A stretch of 64,000 nt of DNA from Neurospora tetrasperma FGSC 2508 (lineage: Eukaryota; Ascomycota; Sordariomycetes; Sordariales; Sordariaceae). Made by a program: the position numbers and the translations under genes. A model generated the notes under the pieces. It searched no databases and was not told the DNA's origin. It worked only from the letters and a program-made list of their open reading frames with translations. The DNA lies in assembly GCF_000213175.1 (NCBI RefSeq), contig NW_009799104.1, positions 3,506,586 through 3,570,585 of the forward strand, in the 5' to 3' direction. Below are positions 43,869 through 54,149 of the stretch, piece after piece. How positions within the stretch are numbered: position 1 is the first letter of the stretch; each line of letters begins with the position of its first letter.

Positions 43869-44602
43869 TTTGGCGGAGAGACAGACAGGCTGGCGATAAC
43901 TGAAGAGTAGAGACTGGAAGATGGACTGAATTTGGATGGCTTAGTTGCGACGACAAAAAGTTGGGACGGGAATAATTCAGTAATTGGAAAGTTTGACATG
44001 GATGGAATGACGCCGTTGCTCCGATTGCGGGGCCCCCACTCATGCGTTCCCGTCCCGTCTCTTTCAGTGGATCCGCTTCTCCACTTTTGACGAGTGACGA
44101 GAACCTTGAGAACCCCCTCGTTCTTCTTTCTCTTCATGCTCATTCTCATCACTAAGAATATCTACTGCTCTGCGCGCCAACCACATGGCCGTCACATCAC
44201 CCGCCTCCCAACGTGTCGACTTCCTGATAGCCGATGTGCGATCCGCAGTATATCAGCCATCGACAAGATGTATGGTGGCATCCCCTTCCCAATCGAAATG
44301 GCCACTTCTCCGGCTGGGGTCTTTGCTGAGGGACAACTGGATGACCATACCTTTACTCAAACACCTTTAACGCATCCATCTCCCGCACGAGCCCGGATGA
44401 CCTTGCAGACTAATGCTTCCTGGCCTTGTCGGCGGTTTGTTATATCAGATGTACTGAGTGCCTGATGGACGCTTGATCACTGAGTTGGATGCAGGAGGAT
44501 TTGGGGTCCGGTTCCCTCAGTTAACTTACCTAACTCGGCCAAGTATCTCTTTACCATCACTTGACCCCAAGATTGCTACCGCTCACACTGTCCATATACA
44601 TC

Positions 44603-44959
44603 ATGGAAGAGTTAAATGACAACCCCCCAGGAATGCCCAGCTCACCATTTCCGGTACCTTACAAAGACCTCCCACTCAAGCTGCAGGCGAGCAGGCATTT
44701 TTTGCAATCTTGTTTCATGTCCGCCTTTGGAGACAGACGCCATGCCAAAAATAGGGGGAGACAGCGCTACGGCCCGGTTACGCTATACGAAATCGAAACT
44801 CAGCTATTGTTATCACCAATCGTCTTCAACGCCGTCAAGCTCTGTGATCTTCTCGATATCAGCTTCTTTGCAGGGAACGTATCCGGCGGCCAGATTGGAG
44901 TACCAGTCAACACTGAGGACGACGTGGACGGCTTGGCCAATATCTTCAATGATGCTTGA
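44603..44959 (+). CDS. DUF7587-like protein lacking block 1
   Basis: 118 aa from the ATG at 44603 (MEELNDNPPGMP); an in-frame ATG at 44561 exists but adds a hydrophobic stretch not seen in paralogues. After LPLKL the sequence goes straight to RHFLQSCFMSAFGDRRHAKN (block 2), so block 1 and the loop after it are missing. Block 3 is VTLYEIETQ. The end is FFAGNVSGGQIGV in place of Y-L-F-L-x2-I-P-x2-x-I. The deletion keeps the frame. Probably a degenerate copy; the open frame could still be translated. Confidence 0.55.
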   Translation: MEELNDNPPGMPSSPFPVPYKDLPLKLQASRHFLQSCFMSAFGDRRHAKNRGRQRYGPVTLYEIETQLLLSPIVFNAVKLCDLLDISFFAGNVSGGQIGVPVNTEDDVDGLANIFNDA

Positions 44960-45804
44960 CATCTGAATAACGACGCCCCTATTCCGAAAAGCATTGCGTC
45001 CAACAGCGAGCGCTAACTCTTCGGGTGGGAGGGGGGATTTGTGTATATCACCTGATCCTTTCAGGTGAGACTTTCCCTATGGATGCCTGGATTTCCTCAA
45101 AAAATGTTCTGCTGTCGGTATAACGGTGTTTGTTCGTTTTTTTACTTCATCAGCTTCTCACTACGTTATTCGACTATCGTATCAAAACATTGGACGCTGG
45201 GCGACTACCACGCCGCACCTCTGTCTTCTCAGCCGTCCTTCGACACCCATGTCGATTCCGAACATTGGCAGCCCAAAACATCCAATCGCTATCAATCTCC
45301 CAATCTCAGCTGCACAGCCATCAACATATGTCGAACATATGTGATGTGCCATGAGTTCAACTCGTCTCGGTGCGCATCAAATATTCTGGCTCAGGACCAA
45401 ACACGACCGCACTTCACACCCCTAGTTATATGTTCGTTAGCGCCGACACAGCCACTGGCCACCCTCCCAGGCCAACTGAAAGCCACACGCAATGTGACCC
45501 GGTTGGCAGGTGGTAAGGCATTTTCCATATAGGGTTTTGTCAACCTGTCCGCCTTCCATTGTGATACCAACCATGACAAGGCGCCATGGCGCTTACTCTG
45601 AGGCCCCGCACCTTCGCCGGCCTGCTCACTGCCGCCGCCCTAGTACTCAATGAAGGCATGGCTGGAGTATCTAAATATGAGCGGCATAAAGCTGACGGTC
45701 CTTCCCTCTCCTTCCCCGAGCCCCATCGAGTCAACGACACATTGATCCAGTGAGCCGTGTTATTATCATCCTGTCTTATCGATCCAACCCCCTCGAGCGT
45801 CACC

Positions 45805-47042
45805 ATGTCACAGCCATTCTGGCATACCGTGCCATCTCCGGAAGATACGGAGCCTATCCCCAACTTGAAACTTCCGCCGAAGCTTTGGCATGTTCAGCAT
45901 TTCCAATCCCGATCGATCAATCTCAAGGACGGTGGCTTCCAAGCCCGGAACCCTTTCCTTGACATCCGTACCTGCGATGCGCTGAAGATGGCGGCAGGTA
46001 GGCATTTCAGATGGGGGACACGGGACTGGGATTCCTGTTTCCTCTCTGCCTTCGACGATCAGGTTCACGCAGATAATTGGGCCAAGTTATGGTGCCTTGA
46101 GAAACCCGTCCTTGTCTACGAGTTGGACACGGCCAAGTTACCAGCTGGCACCACACTATTCCAGTCAACCGCGCTGTGTCGATCCTTGGATATTCGTCAC
46201 CCGTGGATGGAGGACGAATGGATCTTCTATCAGCAAATTCCAGCTAGCTGTATCGCTAGACGATACTATCCTTGGAGCAACTATGAGCGCATCTTCCAAT
46301 CCCCAAGTAAGTACAGCTGTACAGCGGCCGAGGCTCGGTGCGATATTGGAAAACAGTGAGCAGAAAACTGACATTTCACAAAGTAAATCTCACGGTCTTG
46401 GCTGAGGTTCTCGTGGGTGCCAAATGGCTTCCCCCACGGAATACCGACGGGCCTAGGCCGCCAAGTCCGGCCGAGACTGAAGAAGACCAGGACGACTTGG
46501 ACGCCTTAACCGGTAGGATGAACGGGTTAGAGCTCGAGAATGATGCCAGCATATCAGAAGGCGATGCCTGCGAGGACGATGAGTCAATACAGGAGGCTGT
46601 CAAAATCAATCCGGCCGACGACGCACCCAACGGCATTGCTTCGGCACCCGAGGAAGATGTTGATGCCAATCCGATCGTTTGTGCACCAAACCACAGTGAT
46701 TCAATAAGGCAAGAGGGCACCGACTCTAGACTGACCGACGATACCCCGAAGACCAATAATGCAGCAACAGAGGACACCGATCCTACGCCAACTCTTGATA
46801 CACCGTCGACCCCGGAGATGGGCACTGACACTCAACTCAGCGGCGAAACCATAGTGGCTGAGGATTCAACACAAGGAGAAGAGGTTATCAATTCCGTTTC
46901 GAAGGATGATTCGTCCAGGGCCAATTCTGGTGGCCCCTTCCAGCAGAAGATCATCTGCCAGGTCAATAAGGAGATCTCAGGAACCAAATCGAGTTTCTCG
47001 GTGATGGTGCAGTTCGAAATCCGGGCCGCAGAGGTGGTTTAG
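45805..47042 (+). CDS. Complete DUF7587-like protein with acidic tail
   Basis: 386 aa in two exons, 45805-46306 and 46384-47042. The 77-nt intron (GTAAGT...CAAAG with CTGAC branch) restores a continuous frame of 387 codons. Domain: block 1 KLWHVQHFQSRS, RHFRWGTRDW, block 2 CFLSAFDDQVHADNWAKLW, block 3 VLVYELDTAKLP and block 4 DEWIFYQQIPASCI. After the splice comes a helix-like TVLAEVLVGAKWLPP, then about 150 residues of Asp/Glu/Thr/Pro-rich disorder, and a short ordered end (QKIICQVNKEISG to VMVQFEIRA). Its N-terminus (MSQPFWHTV) matches the partly deleted 25.2 kb copy. This is the best reference copy in the window. Function unknown. Confidence 0.75.
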
Positions 47043-47521
47043 GGTTGATTTCATGGCGTGCTTCATGTTATGTTCTTTCGGTGATAGCGCTGTGTCCTTG
47101 CTGTTTGACAAGTATGAGTTGTTGTTCGGAAGCCGAGAAACTCTTCTGATGAGAGACTTTGGAAGCTTGAGCTAACCTATATCTCGAGAGGACTGTAGGT
47201 ATTCTGAAGTGTGGAAGGTTCTTTTCAACTCGAATTCGTTTGCGGACTACTTTACTTGGCCTAGCTCGCCTTTTTTTTTTTATTCTATTTTCTTCTTCAA
47301 GTCGTTAATCAAGCATTTTCCCCATTATTGGGACTGTGTCCACCCACCGTACCAAAGATATGGAAAGTTGTTAATCCAAACATTCCCTTTCGGTTTGTCT
47401 ATAAACTCCACAAAACATGAAGCCCAGGCTCACCAAACAACATCAACACCTCCGGACCTCTACCATCTCGTTCCGACAACATCTTGTTTCACAACCCGTA
47501 CACGCTCAGCCCATCACGACC

Positions 47522-47689
47522 ATGGATCCCGAACCCTCCCGTTTAGTCAAGTCCACTCGACCAGCTTTCCCGCTGGTTTTTTTCCACGTTCAACACCCTG
47601 TCTCACCAGCCGCGTATACATCAACCCAGTCGATTAGAATGGCCGACGCATACAGCCAAGCTAAAAGTCCACAGTATTCCCTCAGTTGA
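47522..47689 (+). pseudogene. DUF7587-like N-terminal fragment
   Basis: An open frame from the ATG at 47522 (MDPEPSRLVKST; an earlier in-frame ATG at 47417 is possible) contains LVFFHVQHPVSPAAY, a block 1, and MADAYS at the loop position. It then stops after about 55 codons with no block 2, 3 or 4 in any frame downstream to 48111. A truncated family copy. Confidence 0.55.
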
Positions 47690-47998
47690 TGGAGCAATCA
47701 AGCCTTTCTTTCGAGTTATGACCAATCTCTCCACTATTCCCTACCACTATCACATTTCATGCATTCCATCTATCTTAGGTTCTCAAGGTTCAGCTCTAGA
47801 CTCCCCAAAGCCTTGAACAAACACCACATGACCTTTCCTCGCGACCAGATATCGATGGTCATCAGGTAAAACGGCGAACCCGGGGTGTTCGAGAACAGCA
47901 AACTTTTCCCTATCGATGGATGGTATGAGATAGATGTACATCATATCTAGGTACGCACCTAGTGGTGTAGAATTTTGATATATCGACTGTAGAAGTGG

Positions 47999-48005
47999 TA
48001 TAAAT
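47999..48005 (+). promoter_or_regulatory. TATA box of the 48.1 kb microgene
   Basis: TATAAAT, 113 bp before the ATG at 48112, in the position seen for the other small orphan genes. Confidence 0.5.
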
Positions 48006-48111
48006 TTACAGTCCTTCCCAGCCAGCAGATCTCCAGCTACATTCACCATAACCACATCTTCACATCTACTTTCAAAATCCACATCAAAACCAAACCACCA
48101 AACCAACCAAA

Positions 48112-48306
48112 ATGTCTTCAAAGCCAAGCTCAGACATCGCACCCTCGGCTCCCAACACTGGCGGCGCTGGTATATATGGCACTTTTGGCCCCTCTGGCTC
48201 ATCTGGGTCTTCTGGCTCATCTGGGTCTTCTGGGTCATCTGGGTCATCTGGGTCTTCTGGGTCTGCTGGTTCCTCGGGGACGGGACCTGCCCCTTCCAGT
48301 AACTGA
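48112..48306 (+). CDS. Small Gly-Ser-Ser repeat orphan protein
   Basis: 64 aa starting MSSKPSSDIAPSAP. A short ordinary part (GGAGIYGTFGP) is followed by about nine SGS/GSS triplets encoded by a 9-bp minisatellite (units like TCTGGGTCA), then GTGPAPSSN. No signal peptide. The TATA box is 113 bp upstream. Member of the MSS-type small orphans. The repeat number should vary between strains. Confidence 0.55.
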   Translation: MSSKPSSDIAPSAPNTGGAGIYGTFGPSGSSGSSGSSGSSGSSGSSGSSGSAGSSGTGPAPSSN

Positions 48307-48641
48307 ACGTGCCTCTCCACAAGTACAGATAGTTTGGTAGAGAGGTAAACAGGTCGAACCAGGATGGGAATTTTGCTGGAAGGAAATGAGCTTCTGAGTG
48401 TTAGCTAGGAGGCCATAGAAGCGGAAGGGATAAAAGGTATTGGGCTTACAACGTGGATGTTAGTCACAGGGATAGTGAAGGACGGGATAATTCTTTGGTA
48501 GTTGAAAGAGTTGTACTTGAAAACTGGAATGGATTCTTGACGACATACCTAAATACGCGGTAATGTGTGCTACTGATGAGAGTCGAAGCTGTAATGATCA
48601 TATGCCGCAGTAGTATGCTAATCTGAGGTATAATAGAAAAG

Positions 48642-51600
48642 GGGAAAGCCTCCCCGCACCCTCCCTTTTCCTACACGTACCCTCCCCCACATAATGACAG
48701 TTGACATATAATACCGGCCGTTTTGGCTGGTAATTTGGGGATTTCTGATGTTCTGAACATGCTGTTGGAAATGCCAGTCTTTAAGATAGTTATATCTTAT
48801 CTATAAATTCTTAAATTGAATAATCTAGTAATACTATTATAGTATTGAGGCTCTCGTATTACAGTCTATAGTCTATAGTCTAGATACTAACGTTTAATAA
48901 CTCAAATAGTTCGTTAAATAAGGCCGATGAGGATATTTTAACGGGCGCTTTACTTTTAGCTTTCTCCTTCTACCGTACCTCTCGAACTCTCTTTACTTAA
49001 TATTTAGTTAAGTCGTCGTCGTCCTCCTCCTTATTATCAATTACTTCAATATAGCTACATACTTCGCTCCTACTACGAATATTATGGGTATTTATATCCT
49101 TAAAATTGAGTCCTAGCTTATATTAAAAATAGTTACGCTGTACCAATACTCTAATTGGCTAGGTATTCCTAGATTTGCTACGAAGTATTGGCAGTACTAG
49201 AAGTATTAATAGTATAACCTCATTATTAAACGGGCTACCCTATTTAGAAAGGCAACCTTTAGGGATTCCTTTAATTACTGAGCGAAATTATAAATATTTA
49301 TCTACTGTATTTTGTAGTGTATATTAGTATAATGAGATACCAGGAGTTAGATAGGGGGGACGAGAGTTTATACATCGTTAGTAAAGATGCCAAAACGGGT
49401 AAATATCCTTCCTATCTACCAAAATACCACCCTTCCTATTTTTATTAAAGACTCTCTCTATTTTGTATATATAAGGGAGGCTATATTAAGTACGTAAATT
49501 ATTAGTATAAAATCCTAGCGGAGTATTAAATAGGTGTCTAGTGGTAGGGAGGCTTATATTGAGTTTCTAATATTACTATTCAATTATATTTAACCACCAA
49601 ACAATTAATTCCAATAAGGTTATACCCATTTACTTACTACCTACCTATCTAACTTATATACGGGAAATAGAGGTACTAAACTTCTCCTTAAAACGTATAT
49701 AATGGGTAATTGTATAAGCGATGCAAGTATTATAAAAATCAATAAAACCGCTGTATATAGAGTGATTATATAATTTTAAGGAGCTATTATTGGATTTATT
49801 TGGTAATGTAGTATACTAACTATAATTAAAGTAGTTCCTTATATAGCATCCTACCTACTCGGTCTTATAAGGCATTAGACTCAACCGGATCTATTTAATA
49901 ATAGCTTCCTAAAATCTATTAAATTAATGATAAAGAAGGAATTAAGCAGCTTTAAAGTCCGGTACAATAGCGGCGTAGATTATATATTACTATAAATAAA
50001 ATAACCTTAATCTAGTATTAATTACCTTCTAAGGCAATAGGCCTAAACCAACCTAAGTTCTCTTTACCGTTTTAACCTTCTAATATAAACAGCGTAGTTA
50101 GTCGAAGTCTTCCTTTTCTTACTAAGTAATAGCCTTATTGTACAATTATTATACTACCGCTTCGCTATTAAAAGATTATAACGACAATATATTATAGTTA
50201 TCGCTATTAGACTCCTCTCCACTAGACCCCTTATTATTATTATTTTCTTATAGTACAGCAGCCTCCTCTTTTTTCCTATCGTCCTCGTTACTAGGAGGTA
50301 CGCATACCCAATCCTTCTTAAGGTAATTAATAATATTATAATTAATATACTATATATAATATTATTTCTAAGTATTTAGGAAGATGCGGTTGATTATTAT
50401 AATTAATTGAATATTTCTATTAATAATAATAATTTTTAGCAGCGGGATACCCAGCTCTTTAATTACTTTATTGATTTTATTAACTAATTACGTAAATTCC
50501 TTATCTTTCTCATTATTAATAATTGCTTAAAAGACTGGTATTAAGGTTTTTTTAAGGGTAAGTACTACCCTTTATACTAAGAGGGTATAGTAACAGTTAA
50601 TCTTATACATTATATTAAATAAAAGAGTATAAAGGTACTATACTTATATTCTTCTTTAGGCGCGTATTAACTATAGAGCGTACTATAGTATAGTCCTATT
50701 CTCCCTATCCTCCTCATCCCTATAGTAATTAAAGTCAGTACGCTTTACAGTAATTAATTAGTTACTATTAAGCTTCTTAACGAAGGTTTGAGTATCCGTA
50801 TATCTATCCCTATTATTGGAGTATAACGTTTATTATATATTATTAAAATTTTTAAATGTAAGATAGAGTTTAGGGTAGTATTAGCGAAGAGTAGTATAAA
50901 TAAAGTAGATTATTAAATCCCACTAGTTGAGTAGACTTATAATAGTATTCTACGTATTTATATCGGTGCCCCGCGCTTAAAATATTAAGTATATAAAGAA
51001 ATTTCGAAATGGAGGATACCCTCGATATATATAGTCTATCGCTTTAATAGTCTATTTATAATCATTACTTTTGAAACTCGATATTACAACCCAGAAGGGG
51101 CAATTACATACGATCTTTCGTGATATAGTATACCATTTCTTATAGGAGTTATCGTCGGAGTATTTTTATAATTTAGCGTAGTTACAATATAGTACTACTT
51201 TCTACCGCTTACTGTTTAACTCTAAGTTATATAATTTATTGTATTTATAACTACGCTTGGTAATAATATTAAACTAGTAGTAATAATATAATTTAATGAC
51301 TTTAAAATAAATAGTATTAAACGTAAGTTAGAGAGGGAGAGTAAATATAGTATCGCTAGTGGGTACTTCCTACTCAATATCGGGGTCGAAGGAGGCATCG
51401 CTAGCGAAGGTAATAAATAAAGTATTTAAATTATAATAACAATAACAACAACGGGGTTGTACTAGAGAGAGGGGTTGCGCTAACGGGGGGGCTTCAAATA
51501 ATATTTAGAGCGTTTGTTAGTAATTAAAAGCGATTAAAATCAATTAATTTAAATAAGATTATACACTTTAAGAGGGTTATTAATAGATTGAGGGAGTATA

Positions 51601-51837
51601 GTGCGTTGCGGTGTAGTATGTTGCGGTATTGTGCGTTGCAGTATTATATGTAAATAGCTGTATGAAAAAGAGTAAAAGAAACAATTAAGTTAGAGGGGAT
51701 ATTGCGTATATTTGAAAGACTCGATTTAGTGGGCAAAAACGGGAATTTCAATATCAGGTATCATACAACTGTAGTCCCACTTTTCTTTGTAGGGGAGGGT
51801 ACGTGTAGGAATCGACAGGGTGCGGGGAGGCTTTCCC
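48642..51837. mobile_element. RIP-mutated DNA transposon with 8-bp target duplication, probable hAT
   Basis: 3196 bp. The left end begins GGGAAAGCCTCCCCGCACCC at 48642 and the right end is its reverse complement, ending 51837. The first 21 bases match perfectly; after about six differing bases a second 20-base match follows (TTCCTACACGTACCCTCCCC). The direct 8-mer TAGAAAAG stands on both sides (48634-48641 and 51838-51845). Inside 48780-51690 the sequence is strongly AT- and TpA-rich with no long frame, as after RIP; the outer 100 bp are much less altered. Length and 8-bp duplication fit a former autonomous hAT element. No transposase motif is readable, so the superfamily call depends on the duplication length. 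Confidence 0.85.
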
Positions 51838-52133
51838 TAGAAAAGAACATTCAAGCATATGACAAACAACATGCGAAACCTGCTGCTACAAGAAAGAGCA
51901 AAGGATCTCGTAGAACATACCTATAACTAGACGCGCTGCAAACCTCAACATATCCGGTTGTTCTTCTACCTACCTCGCGAGCTTTCAGCTGGCCAGTTCG
52001 AAGCTATACTACCTCACTGCTTGCCCCTAGGCTGATATCACCTGCATCTAATATTGTATCACCTCTACTCCATCCCTTCTCTTGGTACCTAATTTCCTTC
52101 CTTGTAATTATTTTCCTTTTCTATTTTTTTTAT

Positions 52134-52394
52134 TTACCCCGTCTGTCCCTTCTCTTCGTCAACCATTCTTGCTCCCCCAGTACTGCATATCCCCTCGATC
52201 CTGAGACGGTCAAACGCCGCCAAGGGGTCGGAGGAAGTGGACGTGGAGGTGGTGTTCGTTGATCCGGTAGAACTGGACGTCGTATTACTGGAGCTGGTCG
52301 TGGTTGACGAGGTGGTATTGTTGTTCGAGGAAGAACTACCTTGTGAAGTGGAAGATGTGATGGTGTCGGAGGTAGAGGTGTTTGAGGAGGACAT
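52134..52394 (-). CDS. Small Ser/Thr/Asn-rich orphan with RLRIEG motif
   Basis: 86 aa from the ATG at 52394 (MSSSNTSTSDTI). Residues 1-55 are nearly all Ser, Thr and Asn, then DPLAAFDRLRIEGICSTGG and a charged end. Shares MSSSNT and RLRIEG with the gene at 8956-9183 although 43 kb away and on the opposite strand, so they are paralogues. A TATA-like box on the minus strand (52515-52511) is about 118 bp upstream. Function unknown; the RLRIEG core is the only part likely to be under amino acid constraint. Confidence 0.6.
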   Translation of the reverse strand: MSSSNTSTSDTITSSTSQGSSSSNNNTTSSTTTSSSNTTSSSTGSTNTTSTSTSSDPLAAFDRLRIEGICSTGGARMVDEEKGQTG

Positions 52395-53011
52395 GTTGGC
52401 GGTTTTGTCTCCACTTTGAGCTATCTGTAGGTGTGGTGGTCAAGGGAATGGGTACCTAGGTAAGTGAGGGAGCCTGAAACGCACGTGTCTGTTTGGGAGG
52501 GAGAGGCTGGTTATATCAGGTCCCCTTCGAGTTCACTCCGAGATTTCAGGGAACATCCCGTCGGGACAAGAAAATGGAGGGTTTTTCCATTAACAGTCCA
52601 TCCCTTGTGGCTCAATGAGTTATTGTGGTTCGGTTTTCCATTCATTGATCACAATTAACATCTCATCCTTCATCTTCTATACCACCATCATAAAGGAATT
52701 AGGCCTCACCTCTTGACCTGTGTATGGGAAGGTTCAGATTCCCCCGAGACATCTACCAACTGGTAATACCAAATGACCCTTGATGACTTGTGTTGGTTCC
52801 CCGTGCTTGCACTTGGTTGAGCCATGGACTCGAGAAGCTAGATTAGCCTCTTCCTCTTCACCGCTTAGACCCAGACAAACCATGTATAAGTACGACTCAA
52901 GCTTGTCAACTTTGAGCTTTCTATCTTCCTTCAACATTTGTACCTGCACTCTCCCCCCCCTAGTCGCCCTTACCTGCCCCTTTTTGACCCTAGATACCTA
53001 TACGCTCCAAC
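52395..53011. other. Divergent promoter region between two microgenes
   Basis: Holds the promoter of the minus-strand 52.1-52.4 kb gene and of the plus-strand 53.0 kb gene (TATAAG 52885-52890). A C-run (CCCCCCCC) lies at about 52953-52960. Confidence 0.45.
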
Positions 53012-53227
53012 ATGAGTTCAAACAACCCATCCCACACCTGGGACAAAGAACCCAAAGTGTCTTCCGTGACCACCACCTGTACCGCTGGATCTTCCGGCTT
53101 TGGTACCTCTGGCTCTTTTAGTTCAACCTCTGGGGAAATTGGAGGGACAGCACCTGCTCCCGGAACGATCACTGTCACCACTACCATCACTATTGCATTT
53201 ACGCCGGCTAATTCAACGAAGCCGTAA
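53012..53227 (+). CDS. Small Ser/Thr/Gly-rich orphan protein
   Basis: 71 aa starting MSSNNPSHTWDKEPK. A middle part has Gly/Ser/Phe alternation (GSSGFGTSGSF), then a Thr/Ile/Val-rich stretch (TITVTTTITIAFT). No signal peptide. TATAAG lies 122 bp upstream. The H-T-W near the front recalls the H-V-W of the 53.9 kb gene; beyond that there is no clear relationship. Confidence 0.5.
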   Translation: MSSNNPSHTWDKEPKVSSVTTTCTAGSSGFGTSGSFSSTSGEIGGTAPAPGTITVTTTITIAFTPANSTKP

Positions 53228-53881
53228 GTGGGTAAATCTGGGAGCGAGGAATGTTGAACATGAATAGTGGTGGGTAGCTGGACTTAGAAGAACAAGTTTG
53301 TAGAGATATCTACCTACTTACCTCTAGGGATATGAACTCGGTATCCACGTACAAACATAAATAGGAAAGAGTGAACTTGAGCTTGTTGGATACGATATAG
53401 ACGTGCACTGGACGTAGAGACGAATGATCCTTAGAGCATTTATGTCGAGTTTGCAGCTCGGTTTCCACTCGCGAAATTCAGTTGGTGTTCATGTTGGTTA
53501 GTGGTAGCAAACTGTTTGACTTCAAGACGACGGCTGAACAGATACCCTACTCTCCTCAGCATGTTGGATCTCACGGAGCTATCAAACTTTCCAATCTCAA
53601 CGGGATGATTGAATGACTTACCACTGACATCTCGAACACACTGCATCGTGCAAACACATTTCAAATCGTCGGACACAGTTGACACAGCCATGTACGGTGT
53701 ATCAGGGCTAATTCGAGGAACAGGTATATCTTCTCGGACCTCTCCACCCCCATTCATACCCACTTCTTCTCCTTCACTACCTATCTCTATCAGAATCAAC
53801 ATCCACAACACCCACGAGGTTAACCATCAATTACAATCCACACCAATCCTCCAGTCCAAAGTGAATACCAACAACATAAAA

Positions 53882-54149
53882 ATGTCCAGCTCCGACTCCA
53901 ACGACTCCGGTTCTACCATCGAAATCGGCCGTGGCAACGGCGGCGGTGGTTCCTCTTCCTTCTCTGGCGGTTCCTCAGGCGGTTCCTCCTCAGGCGGTGG
54001 TTCTTCCTCGTCTGGATCGGGCTCAGGCTCCAAGTTCAGGCTCCACTCATGTGTGGGAAACGATTGAGACCACTACCGAGGTGATTGAGACGTACACGGA
54101 AACGGAATGGGGGGGTAAGGGTTCCTCGGGCAAGAGTGGGAAGCGTTAG
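53882..54149 (+). pseudogene. Gly/Ser-rich microgene with frame break
   Basis: Starts at the ATG 53882 (MSSSDSNDSGSTIEIG), followed by Gly/Ser repeats. In the starting frame it stops at about 54067 after KFRLHSC. The adjacent frame carries a well-formed end, HVWETIETTTEVIETYTETEW and GKSGKR, to a stop at 54149. A one-base shift near 54030-54040 (or an unusually short 43-nt GT-AG excision) would join them. As it stands the gene looks frameshifted. Confidence 0.5.
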
